Source of the DNA: Misgurnus anguillicaudatus
Lineage: Eukaryota > Chordata > Actinopteri > Cypriniformes > Cobitidae
Assembly (NCBI RefSeq): GCF_027580225.2
Contig: NC_073340.2
Coordinates: 37,949,501 to 38,013,500, forward strand
Reading direction: 5' to 3'
DNA: 64,000 nt
Shown: positions 42,501-54,495 of the stretch, one piece after another
How positions within the stretch are numbered: position 1 is the stretch's first letter
Layout: each line of letters opens with the position of its first letter
Program-made: the position numbers and the translations under genes
Notes under the pieces: generated by a model
Seen by the model: the letters and a program-made list of their open reading frames with translations, nothing else
What the model was told of the DNA's origin: nothing
Databases searched by the model: none

Positions 42501-44239
42501 TAATCAGATGAAGACCTTTAATGTCCTTGATGAAATCACCCCTTCGATTGATCATTCTCTGACACGTGGCAGCGTCTGTGATCGTAAACAAGAGCAGAGA
42601 AACCTCAGCTAGAAATGTGTGTGTGTGTGTGTGTGTGTGAACAGCGCCGCAAAATACCTGCTGCTTCTCCAAACGAGTCCCAGTTCCTTGGATTTAAAGT
42701 AAAGCAGAACGGAAAACTAGACATCAGAGCAGCTGGATTTGGAGTGATAATTGATCATTTTGGTATTTGGAAGTTTAGGCCATGTCCATAAGAATGTGAT
42801 CAGGGGGGTGCAGTTAGGAGGGCTACGAAAAAAGGAGACTAAAAGGCTTGCAAAATTTTGTTCTGTTTCTGCCACCATAGGGAGCTTTAAAATATGGAGA
42901 CGGAGATGCTTTGGTTATCCTAAATGGGTTGAGTATCATAAATAGAAGGACTTGTACAAATGTATTGAGCCACGTAATGTAGATCTGTCATCTTGCTAAA
43001 GACCCTTCCCAGAGTATTTGGATCTTGTTGTCTTTGTAATGTCTTTCAGATCCAAATAAAATCAAATCACACCTGAAGCACCTTAATTAGCTGTTTCAGG
43101 TGTGTTTGATTAGGGTTGGAGCTAAACACTGGTCTATAATGACATGGTTACTATGTTATAACCATGGTTAACGGGGACACAGAAAGTGATGAACTTGCAG
43201 CCGTGTGATTTTTATGTTTTTTTTTTGTGTTTTTGTTTTCGTGGTATTATCCTCAGTTGGGTTTTTTCAGACAGCTATCAAGAGTGTCTTAATTTCTTCT
43301 CATTAGTGTCAAAGAAGAATATTCCTGAAGCTCTGTGTCGAGTAAATGAAGTTCAGTTTGTTGTGGGCTGCCTGTTAAGTGGATAAATTATATATTATGC
43401 AGAGCTGTTGTGAAATAAAATAATTTTGTTTACAACCATAAAAAGGTAACACACCACTACACCACCTCACATTCACACCTGAACAATTACATTTCTGTTT
43501 AAAATACAATTAGTAAATTCTTTCTCTTATACCACAGTTACCACAAACATTGTTCTGGTGCAAAATATTTAAGACATTTTAAAGGTTAGGTGTGCGGGTT
43601 ACAGAACATAATCAACACCCATGGATCATTTCTCAGCCAATCAGAATGAAGCATTCAACAGACCCGTGGTATAAATAATAATAATAGATGCTAGTAATTA
43701 TTATTAAAAGGTAATACTACTACTACTAAGTCTTCTACTAATAACAATATATATCTATATATAATACACTAAGGATTGATGAGCTGCTGGTTTAATACAT
43801 TTTCATCCCCTTCCACTACTATGAGAAATGCAGCACTTTCAGCAAAGTGACGGTGCATCCATTGAGCTGATTTGACTCTTAAGCGCTCAGTCAGTGTGTT
43901 CAGAGAGTGAATATGCCGCTGCTAAACCTATACTTACACACAATGGCCAGTAATAATAGTAACAATAATATCAGTTTTAGTCGCCCAGACTGAACATTTA
44001 GTCACATTGTAGACTGAAGCAAAGAGTAAAGAGTGAGAGAGATGTTGAGATGTTTCTCTGTAACTTGGATATCCTTTACCAAAGTTTGTCTGTTGAAGAT
44101 GAATAGTTGCAAATTGACTCTGTCTGTCTGTCTGTCTGTCTGTCAGGGTCTGCAGAAGGCTGAATGTGAGCAGATGTTTAGAGATCTGATTCCAGCTATG
44201 GTGGAGTTGGCGTTAAGGCTGGACAGTCTTTGCACGCAG
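36507..44239 (+). CDS. parg: Poly(ADP-ribose) glycohydrolase, first seven coding exons
   Basis: Exons 36507-36598, 36676-36993, 38248-38395, 38829-38960, 39047-39121, 39434-39505 and 44147-44239 join in frame to 310 residues. PARG removes poly(ADP-ribose) chains from proteins. Seen here are a short N-terminal regulatory region with two PIP-box-like motifs (QKSLDHWL about residues 42-49; NTITDFFTK about 124-132), then the conserved accessory-domain sequence: VTWLGVPLGELQRAPAC, TVMIRTDLLHPGKVPVPYPS, WDAAHVKMPCSKHNLFPSG, SRWVLINKALRRPFSSSEDV, DAILKYNAAQAKGWDFTAL and IPAMVELALRLDSLCTQ. The reading ends in phase 0 at a normal donor. The following exons, including the GGG...QEE catalytic macrodomain, are not in the window, so the array beyond 47 kb is presumably intronic or the gene is broken. 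The N-terminus is far shorter than in human PARG. For exon 4 I used the donor at 38961 (ACG|gtcaga) because it alone keeps frame. Confidence 0.92.
37333..37565. mobile_element. CCAGC-rich MITE in parg intron 2, copy 1
   Basis: Begins agctaagaccagcataagct and ends gctggatttttcagtag; the outer left end is missing. The interior is dense in CCAGC/GCTGG words. Confidence 0.8.
37613..37850. mobile_element. MITE family A, diverged copy
   Basis: Shares ctaatcgtttgcagaataaa and agtttttgtttacatcacgt with 259-475. It lies between two CCAGC-rich MITEs. The right arm is degenerate. Confidence 0.55.
37921..38163. mobile_element. CCAGC-rich MITE in parg intron 2, copy 2
   Basis: Starts tgaaaaatccagctaagacc and ends gtggatttttcagtaggg, with both ends intact. 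Same orientation and make-up as copy 1. Confidence 0.8.
40690..41462. mobile_element. MITE with GGGGCGGTTTCCC ends, interrupted by another MITE
   Basis: Outer ends ggggcggtttcccggacagg and its near inverse cctgtctgggaaaccacccc are flanked by TTA on both sides, a 3-bp duplication fitting a PIF/Harbinger-type MITE. The element is split by the insertion at 40900-41431. Confidence 0.75.
40900..41431. mobile_element. Nested TTAA-flanked MITE
   Basis: Starts aggtcacgttcttcgtg after TTAA and ends catgaatgggacct before TTAA, so it sits in the outer element with a TTAA duplication, as for piggyBac-like insertions. Confidence 0.7.
43531..43676. repeat. Dispersed repeat (family D), copy 3, inverted
   Basis: ctcagccaatcagaatgaag followed by cattcaacagacccgtggta is the reverse complement of the head of 24866-25022. 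Confidence 0.6.
44119..44146 (+). repeat. CTGT microsatellite forming a splice acceptor
   Basis: Six CTGT units run directly into the CAG acceptor of parg exon 7, so the polypyrimidine tract is itself a length-variable repeat. Confidence 0.85.
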
Positions 44240-44492
44240 GTAACAGAAGCACAAAGTAAATACACAGTGACCTCTGACAAACACAGGCTGAATCATAAAT
44301 ATATCTCAATGCAGTGAAGGGTTTTTTATCTCTATCTTTGTTGAACTTCATACATGTTATGTTGTTTGGCAAATGGTTAAAGTGACTGTCAAACTGAACG
44401 CACGAGTTAGAGCATAGCTGACACTTCTGGTTGACTCAGCTTTCTCTTTACTTTTTTGTTTGAATTAAATGATTAAATTCAATTGGTGGCAT

Positions 44493-44726
44493 CCCCACTG
44501 AAGAACCCAGCAAAGACCAGCATAAGCTGGTGGCTGGTTTTGGCTGGTTCAAGGTGGCAGTAGCTGGTCTAAGCTGGTCCTCCCAAAGCTGGACCATCTT
44601 AAAAAGTGACCAAAACACAGCTAGACCAGCTTGCTACACCAGGAATACCAGCTAAAACCAAGCTGGTAGACCAGCTGGGGCCAGCTGACCAGCTTGTGCT
44701 GGTCTTGGCTGTATTTTTCAGTGGGG
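44493..44726. mobile_element. CCAGC-rich MITE after parg exon 7
   Basis: Ends are ccccactgaagaacccagc and gctgtatttttcagtgggg, with the usual internal CCAGC/GCTGG repeats. Confidence 0.8.
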
Positions 44727-45369
44727 ATATCAAAGGAGACCCGCAGCATGTTCTCATTTAACTGGTGATGATGTGTATTCTCTACTGTAAACATTTAAAG
44801 TGCCCATATTATGAGAAACTTTTCTGGGTTTTGGGGTGTTATTTTGTGTCTCTGGTGCTTCCACACGCATACAAACTTGGAAAAAATCCATCCATGCTGT
44901 TTTGAGTGAGATACAGGTTTCTGATTGTCCTCTGCCTTGAGTCTCAGATTGCACGGTTTTACAATCAGCTCCGTTTTGACTTCACATTCCATTTGAATTT
45001 TCCCGCCCACCACCCCACTACTCAGGTCTCAACCCAGCAGGTAGCTACAGAGAGCAGTCACTTCAGTGATATCCTCCATAGACCCTTTTACAGGCCATAT
45101 ATCTAACAGACTATGGGCCAGATTTACTAAACAGGGCAAATTAGCGCATGAGCGCAATTCCAAAAATGCGCTGATGGGAGTGGTGATATCTGCGGGTTAT
45201 TTACTAAAAAAGCGCTAATTAAATAACACAGGCGCAACAGCTGATTTCCATAATGACCAACCAATCTACTAAGAGCAGCGCAAATTAGCGCATGGTTGCA
45301 AATAAGCAGAGATGATGCTCCTGCAGGTGCATGTGATATACAGGCCGATAAATAAAGGCAGAGAGACGC

Positions 45370-45810
45370 GTGAACTTATCTGGTAAAATGATGGCGGAAA
45401 AGACCAAGGAGAGGCAGCGGAGGGAGAAGTTTTCTGCCCAAGAACTGGATGTGTTAGTAGAGGAGTGTAGTAATTATAGTAAAATGCTTCAAAATCGCAA
45501 TGTCCAAACTGCTCGCAAAAAGGACATTTGGAACTGTATTGCGAAAAAGGTAAATGCAATAGGGGGTAAATCGCGTTCCGCTGATGAAATTAAGAAAAGA
45601 TGGCATGACCTAAGGAGACGTACAAAAGAAAAGGTCGCTTTTAATAAAGCAGCAGTGAAGAAGACCGGTGGTGGTCCTATTGAGGAAATGCCCCTGACGC
45701 CTTTAGAGGAACTTGTCCAGATGTCGCTCACCGGAGAGCAAGTAACAGGCGTCGATGGAATTGATTCACTGGAACCCATTATTCAGGAGAGTTCTTCTCA
45801 AGGTAGATGA
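45370..45810 (+). CDS. Myb/SANT-like DNA-binding protein of the Harbinger element
   Basis: 146 residues, intact. Residues of about 18-90 form a Myb/SANT-like trihelix domain (FSAQELDVLVEECSNYSKML; KKDIWNCIAKKVNA; DEIKKRWHDLRRRTKEKV), of the kind that Harbinger elements encode alongside the transposase to bind element ends and import it into the nucleus. MAEKTKERQRREKF, eight residues in, resembles the usual start of related host MSANTD/NAIF1-like proteins, so the second Met may be used. It lies convergent to the transposase fragment, whose frame overlaps its end. Activity is doubtful because the element lacks a full transposase. Confidence 0.82.
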   Translation: MNLSGKMMAEKTKERQRREKFSAQELDVLVEECSNYSKMLQNRNVQTARKKDIWNCIAKKVNAIGGKSRSADEIKKRWHDLRRRTKEKVAFNKAAVKKTGGGPIEEMPLTPLEELVQMSLTGEQVTGVDGIDSLEPIIQESSSQGR

Positions 45811-46362
45811 ATAGGCTATATGCCTCAATATAAAATTGATTAATGTCATCATAAGCTTATGCAAATCCTGTTTTACTGTACCAAAAGCTTCCGGCCGATT
45901 TGGGAATATTATATGCTGATGTACTATTTTCATCAGTGACTTCAGCACCACGGACAACGCAGGTGAAAATGCGGATTGTGAAATTCCAGCTAACGTAGCC
46001 ACAGTAGACTGAAAAGAACCGGAGGACAAAAAATGAAGTGTTGTAAGAAGTTTTGAAACACCTGGGATTGCGTGACTCCTTCTAGTTGAGGGCTCCAGAT
46101 CGCCTTGTATTTCTTCCAGCAAATTTAGAATAACATGGCTTGGCAAACGAAATTTTTGGATAATTTGTTGTTCTGGCATTCCAAATAAATTGATACGTGT
46201 GGAAAAAATCCTCTCCCTTCTACCATGCAGTCTCTGATTTCTGCGATGTCTCCTCCTAGCAACAACAATTGCAGCCATTTCGAGCGCAAAATGATTTAAG
46301 ACATGCTTTTTTTCGGCGTTAAATAGTCGCGCAAATGCCATACATAACACATGCGCAAACAT
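45766..46362 (-). pseudogene. HARBI1-like transposase, N-terminal fragment
   Basis: 198 codons matching the start of PIF/Harbinger transposases: RLPSHVILNLLEEIQGDLEP, RRSHAIPGVSKLLTTLHFLS and SGSFQSTVATLAGISQSAFS. Similarity ends after the segment with HIIFPNRPEAFG; the DDE nuclease domain that should follow is absent and the frame overlaps the Myb-like gene. It is therefore a deleted, inactive copy. Confidence 0.82.
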
Positions 46363-46594
46363 TAGTAAATCGCGTTGCGTGAATCATTTAAATAGTCTCC
46401 TCCCAAAATGTTTGCGTCTGAAAGGGAAACTCCTAGAAATGCATATGCAATTTCAGGTCAGTCGCAAAAAGAACTAGACCACACCTTTTCAGCGCTAATG
46501 ATCCACTGCGCGTCTTTAGTAAATTCCGACATCGCTATTTACCGCCAAAATGATGGTTTACGCTGGCGCAAGCGCTTAGTAAATCTGGCCCTAT

Positions 46595-47225
46595 ATATCT
46601 ATATTTCACGGATTATACACATTTGTGGACAAAAATGGTCATTGGATGTATTCTTATTAGACGGTTTTCATGGATTATTCACACATCTGAAACAGAGTGA
46701 ACTCGATTCGCGATCGTTATATCAACACAAAGGTAAGAAGTCCCATTTATTCTCTATGTTGTCATCTGGACTTCTGTCAAAATACTACATTTATGATGCT
46801 AGAGCATCTGTATCTCAAAACAGAGACCATACATTGATGCTAAACCCGTAGACCTTTTAAACGATGTAATGTTAATAATATTATTAATGTTTGTAGACAG
46901 TAGCCTAGATATTGTTAGCAGCGTTAAAAAAACTGACGTCATCCCGCCCACGAATTTGTGTGCGTCGAGGGGGTGAACGTGTGTGTGTCTGTGTTTTAGC
47001 AGTCTTAATTTCTGTAATTTGTGAAAACAATGCATTCGAAAATATGTTAGCGTTGTCCAGGGCAAAACGAGTGTATTGTTGAGACTTCTACATCACATCA
47101 CAATTTACACTCGAATCATTATGTGTAATGAGTTTCTTCTCCTGGAGTGTACTTATTAGTGATACTTTTTGATTGTTTTGTCTGTTGGCAATACACAAAC
47201 GTTAATAATAATAATATATAATAAA
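46595..47225. other. parg intron between Harbinger and array
   Basis: Low-complexity AT-rich sequence. Part of it may belong to the older repeat into which Harbinger inserted (a segment starting near 44797, agtgcccatattatgagaaa). No gene was recognised. Confidence 0.4.
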
Positions 47226-48554
47226 TATAGCTGCAAGCAGAGATGGCGGGCCCTCGCACGTTTATTTACCGCTACACGGTGCCTCCAAGAAAACGATGCA
47301 CGGTGGGCAAGTGCATCAAGTGGGTAAATATTAGTGGACTATTTTATGTTGTTACTGACCCATTTGGGGACTGTAGGTAAAAGAAACCCCACATTTTAAA
47401 CAAACGGGGGCGCTAGTGAGCCACTTAAGAGACACGCCTATGTCTGACCTTTTTGTCCACACTTAACAGCCAACAACTCAGATGTGTGTGCCAACTTTTA
47501 GGTTAATCTAAGCATGCCAAGAGCCCTAAATATGTCTGAAATAAAAGTAAAGTTTGGGGCGTTGCCATGGGAACAGCGTTCGAGATGTCAAAAATTCCTT
47601 CGCAATTTATCATCTACAATGTCTCGGCATCATGTTGACCACTTCTGGTGTCAATCGCATGGATCCTATACGAGGAGTATTTAAAAGTTCACTGTATGGA
47701 ACTGAAAGGCTTAAATATGCCTTTAAAATTAAAGTAAAGTTTGACGCGTTGCCATGGGAACAGCGTTCGAGATGTCAAAAATCCCTTCGCAATTTAGCAT
47801 CTACAATGTCTCAGCATCATGTTGACCACTTTTGGTGTCAATCGCATGAATATCCTAGAAGGAGTATTTAAAAGAACATCGAATAGAACTGTCAAAAAAA
47901 TCCAGCTTTGTGACTGACACACTTCCTGGCGCCTGCTGGTGGCGCTATACCCGGGAGTCACAATAGGCACATCAATGCGATCGGAATCTTCAGAGGAACA
48001 AACACCCCGCATGTCATCACAATAAGACATTTTTTGCCTTAGATATTAGACACTTCCTGTTTCTCTGATTTTGCCATGACTTTGACGCTTCGCCATGGCA
48101 GAACCGTTCGAGATATCAAAAATCCCTTCGCAATTTAGCAAGTACAATGTCTCGACATCATGATCACCACGTTTGGTGTCAATCCCATGAATCACCTAGA
48201 AGGAGTATTCAAAAGTTCACCGCATGCATTTTTTAAACAATCCAAAATAGCCGACTTCCTGTTGGGCGGAGCTTAAATGTTAGAGTGCGAAAGTTGTTCG
48301 GGTCGATCAGATCTATATGTGTACCAACTCTCGTACATGTGCATACATTTTTGCCCGATCTGTGCCCCAATGTTTGTTTTTGAATTACAGGGGGCGCTAC
48401 AGAGCTCCCTTGCCATGCCCGTGGTCCGGCCTTTGCACGGACCTGATGGCCGACGACTCTGACGTCTGTGCAAAATTTCAAGAGTTTTTGAGTATGTTAA
48501 GGCCCCCAAATTGCCCCGAAACGTAAAAAAAAAAATAAAAAAAATAATAATAAA
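47226..48554 (+). repeat. Array unit 1 (1329 bp, two modules)
   Basis: Full modules begin their gttgccatgg words near 47561 and 47749. Ends in AAATAAAAAAAATAATAATA without the hairpin end. Confidence 0.85.
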
Positions 48555-49879
48555 TATAGCTGCAAGCAGCAATGGCGGGCCCTCGCACGTTATTTTACCG
48601 CTACACGGTGCCTTCGAGAAAACGATGCACGGTGGGCAAGTGCATCAAGTGGGTAAATATCAGTGGACTATTTAATGTTGCTACTGACCCATTTAGGTAC
48701 AGTAGGTAAAAGAAACCCCATATTTTAGACAAACGGGGGCGCTAGTCAGCCACCAAATAGACACGCCTTTATCTGACGTTTTTGTCAACACTTAACAGAC
48801 GAAAACTCTGATGTGTGTGCCAAATTTAAAGTTCAACTAAGCACGCCAAGAGCCTTAAACATGCCTGAAATTAAAGTAAAGTTTGACGTGTTGCCATGGG
48901 AACAGCGTTCGAGATGTCAAAAATTCCTTCGCAATTTATCATCTACAATGTCTCGGCATCATGTTGATCACTTTTGGTGTCAATCGCATGAAAATCCTAG
49001 AAGGAGTATTTAAAAGTTTACCGCATGCAGCTGTAAGGTTTAAATATGCCTTAAAAATGAAAGTAAAGTTTGACAGGTTGCCATGGGAACAGCGTTTGAG
49101 ATATCAAAAATCCCTTCGCAATTTATCATCTACAATGTCTCGGCATCATGTTAACCACTTCTCGTGTCAATCGCATGAAAATCCTAGAAGGAGTATTTAA
49201 AAGAACATCACATGGAACTGTCAAAAAAATCAACCTTTGTGACTGCAACACTTCCTGGCGCCTGGTGGTGGCGCTATACCCGAGACTTACAATAGGCACA
49301 TGGATGCGATCGGAATCTTCAGACGAACAAACACCCCGCATTTCATCATAATAAGACATTTTTTGCCTTAGATATTAGACACTTCCTGTTTCTCTGATTT
49401 CCCCATGACTTTGCCGGTTCGCCATGACAACACTGTTCGAGATATCAAAAATCCCTTCGCAATTTAGCAAGACCAATGTCTTGACATCATGATCACCACG
49501 TTTGGTGTCATTTGCATGAATCCCCTAGGAGGAGTATTCAAAAGTTCACCGCATGCATTTTTTAAACAATCCAAAATGGCGGACTTCCTGTTGGGCGGAG
49601 CTAAAATGTTAGAGGGCGAAAGTTGTTCGGGTCGATGAGATCTATATGTGTACCAACTTTCGTAAATGTGCGTACATTTTTGCCCGATTTGTGCATCAAT
49701 GGTTTTTTTTGCATTACAGGGGGCGCTACAGAGCCCCCGTGCCACGCCCGTGTTCCAGCCTTTGGATTTCTGCGATGACGGACGACTTTGACGTCTGTGC
49801 CAAATTTCAAGAGTTTTCGAGTATGTTAGGGCATCCAAAAAGTCCAAAAGTGTTAAAAAAAATAAAAACAAAAAAAAAA
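48555..49879 (+). repeat. Array unit 2 (1325 bp, two modules)
   Basis: Modules near 48890 and 49077. Diagnostic words cagacgaaaactctgatg and gcatgcagctgtaaggttt are shared with units 9 and 11. Confidence 0.85.
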
Positions 49880-51581
49880 TATAGCTGCAAGCAGCGATGG
49901 CGGGCCCTCGCACGTTTTTTTACCGCTACACGGTGCGTCCGAGAAACAATGCACGGTGGGCAAGGGCATCAAGTGGGTAAAATATCAGTGGGCTATTTTA
50001 TGTTGTTTCTGAGCCATTTGGGGACTGTAGGCAAAAGAAACCCCACATTTTAGACAAACAGGGGCACTAGTGAGGCACTTAAGAGACCACCTATGTCTGA
50101 CCTTTTTGTCAACACTTAACAGCTGAAAACTCTGATGTGTGTGCCAAATTTAAAGTTCAACTAAGCACGCCAAGAGCCTTAAACATGCCTGAAATTAAAG
50201 TAAAGTTTGATGCGTTGCCATGGGAACGGCGTTCGAGATGTCAAAAATTCCTTCGCAATTTATCATCTACAATGTCACGGCATCATGTTGACCACTTCTG
50301 GTGTCAAATCGCATGAATCCCATACGAGGAGTATTTAAAGGTTCACAGCATGTAACTGTCAGCCTTAAATATGTGTAAAAATGAAAGTAAATTTTGATGC
50401 ATTGCCATGGCAACAGGGTTCGAGATATCAAAAATTCCTTCGCAATTTATCATCTACAATGTCTCGGCATCATATTGACCACTTCTCGTGTAAATCGCAT
50501 GAAAATCCTAGAAGGAGTATTTAAAAGTTAACTGTATGAAAGGCTTAAATATGCCTTTAAAATGAAAGTAAAGTTTGACAGGTTGCCATGGGAACAGCGT
50601 TTGAGATATCAAAAATCCCTTCGCAATTTATCATCTACAATGTCTCGGCATCATGTTGACCACTTCTCGTGTAAATCGCATGAAAATCCTAGAAGGAGTA
50701 TTTAAAAGTTCACTGCATGGAACTGAAAGGCTTAAATATGCCTTTAAAATGAAAGTAAAGTTTGACGCGTTGCCATGGGAACAGCGTTTGAGATATCAAA
50801 AATCCCTTCGCAATTTATCATCTACAATGTCTCTGCATCATGGTGACCACTTTTGGTGTCAATCGCATGAAAATCCTAGAAGGAGTATTTAAAAGAACAT
50901 TGCATGGAACTTTAAAAAAAATCCAGCTTTGTGACTGACACACTTCCTGGCGCCTGGTGGTGGCGCTATACCCGAGACTTACAATAGGCACATCGATGCG
51001 ATCGGAATCTTCAGACGAACAAACACCCCGCGTGTCATCACTATAAGACATTTTTTGCCTTAGATATTAGACACTTCCTGTTTCCCTGATTTCGCCATGA
51101 CTTTGCCGCTTCGCCATGGCAACACCGTTCGAGATATCAAAAATCCCTTCGCAATTTAGCAAGTCCAATGTCTTGATATCATGATCACCACATTTGGTGT
51201 CATTTGCATGAATCCCCTAGGAGGAGTATTCAAAAGTTCACCGCATGCATTTTTTAAACAATCCAAAATGGCGGACTTCCTGTTGGGCGGAGCTAAAATG
51301 TTAGAGGGCGAAAGTTGTTCGGGTCGATGAGATCTATATGCGTACCAACTTTCGTACATGTGCGTACATGTTTGCACGATCTGCGCACTACTGTTTGTTT
51401 TTGCATTACAGGGGGCGCTACAGAGCCCCCGTGCCACGCCCGTGTTCCAGCCTTTGGCTTTCGGCGATCACGGACGACTCTGATGTCTGTGCCAAATTTC
51501 AAGAGTTTTCGAGTATGTTAAGGCCCCCAAAATGTCCAAAAGTGTTGAAAAAAATAAAAAAAAAAAAGAAATAAAAATAAA
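49880..51581 (+). repeat. Array unit 3 (1702 bp, four modules)
   Basis: Modules near 50214, 50401, 50583 and 50769; the longest regular module run in the array. Its head variant (gcgtccgagaaac, caagggcatcaagtgggt) recurs only in unit 12. Confidence 0.85.
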
Positions 51582-52897
51582 TATAGCTGCAAGCAGCGAT
51601 GGCGGGCCCTCGCACGTTTATTTACCGCTATACGGTGCCTTAGAGAAAACGATGCACGGTGGGCAAGTGCATCAAGTGGGTAAATATCAGTGGATTATTT
51701 TATGTTGTTACTGACCCATTTGTGGACTGTAGGTAAAAGAAACCCAACATTTTAGACAAAGGGGGCGCTAGTGAGCCACTTAAGAGACACGCCTATGTCT
51801 GACCTTTTTGACCACACTTAACAGCCGACAACTCTGATGTGTGTTAACTTTTAGGTTAATCTAAGCACGCCAAGAGCCCTAAATATGCCTGAAATAAAAG
51901 TAAAGTTTGGGGCGTTGGCATGGGAACAGCGTTCGAGATGTCAAAAATTCCTTCGCAATTTATCATCTACAATGTCTCAGTACCATGTTGACCACTTTTG
52001 GTGTCAATCGCATGAATATCCTAGAAGGAGTATTTAAAAGAACATTGGATGGAACAGTCAAAAAAATCAACCTTTATGACTGCAACACTTCCTGGCGCCT
52101 GGTGGTGGCGCTATACCCGAGACCCACAATAGGCACATCGATGCGTTCGGAATCTTCAGACGAACAAACACCCCGCGTGTCATCACAATAAGACATTTTT
52201 TGCCTTAGCTATTAGACACTTCCTGTTTTTCTGATTTCGCCATAAATTTGTCGGCTCGCCATGGCAGAACCGTTCGAGATATCAAAAATCCCATCGCAAT
52301 TTAGCAAGTACAATGTCTTGACATCATGTTCACCACGTTTGGTGTCAATCCCATTAATCCACTAGGAGGAGTATTTAAAAGTTCACCGCATGCATTTTTT
52401 AAACAATCCAAAATGGCCGACTTCCTGTTGGGCGGAGCTAATATGTTAGAGTACGAAAGTTGTTCGGGTCGATGAGATCTATATGCGTACCAACTTTCGT
52501 ACATGTGCGTGCATGTTTGTCTGATCTATGCACCAATGTTTTTTTTTCCATTACAGGGGGCGCTACAGAGCCCCCCTGCCACGCCCGTGTTCCAGCCTTT
52601 GGTTTTCTGCGATGACGGACGACTCTGACATCTGTGCCAAATTTCAAGAGTTTTCGAGTATGTTAAGGCACTCAAAATTCCCAAAAGTGTTGAAAAAAAT
52701 AATAAAAAAAAAAAAAAAAAAAAAAATAATAAAAATAATAATCCGAGCAAAAACAATAGGGCTTCGCACCTTTCGGTGCAGGCCATTCTGGCCTGCTCCT
52801 CGGTGCTCGGGCCCTAATAATCCGAGCAAAAACAATAGGGCTTCGCACCTTTCGGTGCAGGCCATTCTGGCCTGCTCCTCGGTGCTCGGGCCCTAAA
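51582..52897 (+). repeat. Array unit 4 (1316 bp, one module, two hairpin ends)
   Basis: One module near 51914. Followed after a long A-run by two tandem hairpin ends (52741-52817 and 52820-52894). Confidence 0.85.
52741..52894 (+). repeat. Tandem 79-bp hairpin end modules
   Basis: Each has atccgagcaaaaacaatagg, a small stem gcacc-tttc-ggtgc, a stem gcaggcc-attct-ggcctgc, then ctcctcggtgctcgggccct. Single copies close units 5 and 7. Confidence 0.85.
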
Positions 52898-54495
52898 TAT
52901 AGCTGCAAGCAGCGATGGCGGGCCCTCGCACGTTTTTTTACCGCTACACGGTGCCTCCGAGAAAACGATGCACGGTGGGCAAGTGCATCAAGTGGGTAAA
53001 TATCAGTGGACTATTTCATGTTGCTACTGATTCATTTAGGTACTGTAGGTAAAAGAAACCCCACATTTTAGACAAATGGGGGCGCTAGTGAGACACTAAA
53101 TAGACACGCCTTTATCTGACGTTTTTGTCAACACTTAACAGCCGACAACTCTGATGTGTTTGCCAAATTTAAATTTAATCTAAGCACGCCAAGAGCCTTA
53201 AATATGCCTGAAATAAAAGTAAAGTTTGACGTGTTGCCATGGGAACAGCGTTCGAGATGTCAAAAATTCCTTCGCATTTTAGCATCTACAATGTCTCAGC
53301 ATCATGTTGACCACTTCTGGTGTCAATAACATTATTTACCTAGAAGGAGTATTTAAAAGAACATCGCATGCAACTGTAATGCTTAAATAAGCCTTTAAAA
53401 TGAAAGTAAAATTTGTCGCGTTGCCATACGAACAACTTTCGAGATATCAAAAATCCCTTCGCAGTTTATCATCTACAATGTCTCAGCATCATGTTGACCA
53501 CTTTTGGTGTCAATCGCATGAATATCCTAGAAGGAGTATTTAAAAGTTCACTGCATGAAACTGTAAGGCTTAAATATGCCTTTAAAATGAAAGTAAAGTT
53601 TGACAAGTTGCCATGGGAACAGCATTCGAGATATCAAAAATCCCTTCGCAATTTATCATCTACAATGTCTCGTCATCATGTTGACCACTTTTGGTGTCAA
53701 TTGCATGATTTTTCTAGAAGGAGTATTTAAAAGAACATTGCATGGAACTGTCAAAAAAATCCAGCTTTGTAACTGACACACTTCCTGCCGCCTGGTGGTG
53801 GCGCTATACCCGGGAGTCACAATAGGCACATCGATGCGATCGGAATCTTCAGACGAACAAACACCCCGCATGGCATCACAATAAGATATTTTTTGCCATA
53901 GATATTAGACACTTCCTGTTTCTCTGATTTCGCCATGACTTTGCCGCTTCGCCATGGCAACACCGTTCGAGATATCAAAAATCCCTTCGCAATTTAGCAA
54001 GTCCAATGTCTTGACATCATGATCACCACTTTTGGTGTCATTTGCATGAATCCCCTAGGAGGAGTATTCAAAAGTTCACCGCATGCATTTTTTAAACAAT
54101 CCAAAATGGCGGACTTCCTGTTGGGCGGAGCTAAAATGTTAGAGGGCGAAAGTTGTTCGGGTCGATGAGATCTATATGCGTACCAACTTTCGTACATGTG
54201 CGTACATGCTTGCCCGATCTGTGCACCAGTGTTTGTTTTTGCATTACAGGGGGCGCTACAGAGCCCCTGTGCCACGCCCGTGTTTCAGCCTTTGCATGAG
54301 CCTAGTGGTACGGGACTCTGACATGTGTGCCAAATTTCAAGAGTTTTCGAGTATGTTAAGGGACCCAAATTAGGTCAAGTGTTGAAAAAAAAAAAAAAAA
54401 TAAAAATAAAAATAATAATCCTAAGGAAAACAATAGGGCTTCGCACCTTTCGGTGCAGGCCATTCTGGCCTGCTCCTCGGTGCTCGGGCCCTAAA
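52898..54495 (+). repeat. Array unit 5 (1598 bp, three modules, hairpin end)
   Basis: Modules near 53234, 53421 and 53609. Hairpin end at 54418-54492. Nearly identical in layout to unit 6 (shared ggtgtcaataacattattta). Confidence 0.85.

Larger units (their letters stand above)
39506..44146. other. parg intron 6, repeat-rich
   Basis: 4.6 kb without recognised exons. Besides the elements listed separately it holds a GT run (42617-42638), a tandem 28-bp duplication near 41190-41245, and a cyprinid-type repeat near 43060-43135 (ctgtttcaggtgtgtttgat). Confidence 0.6.
45115..46591. mobile_element. Harbinger (PIF) DNA transposon, truncated
   Basis: Terminal inverted repeats GGGCCAGATTTACTAA and TTAGTAAATCTGGCCC are flanked by TAT on each side (45112-45114 and 46592-46594), a 3-bp target duplication. 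Inside are two convergent reading frames, a Myb/SANT-like protein and a HARBI1-like transposase fragment, the two-gene plan of Harbinger elements. Confidence 0.88.

Noticed and set aside
42367..42672. Minus-strand 101-codon frame in parg intron 6
   Set aside because: Includes a CA-repeat-derived His-Thr stretch and shows no family resemblance.
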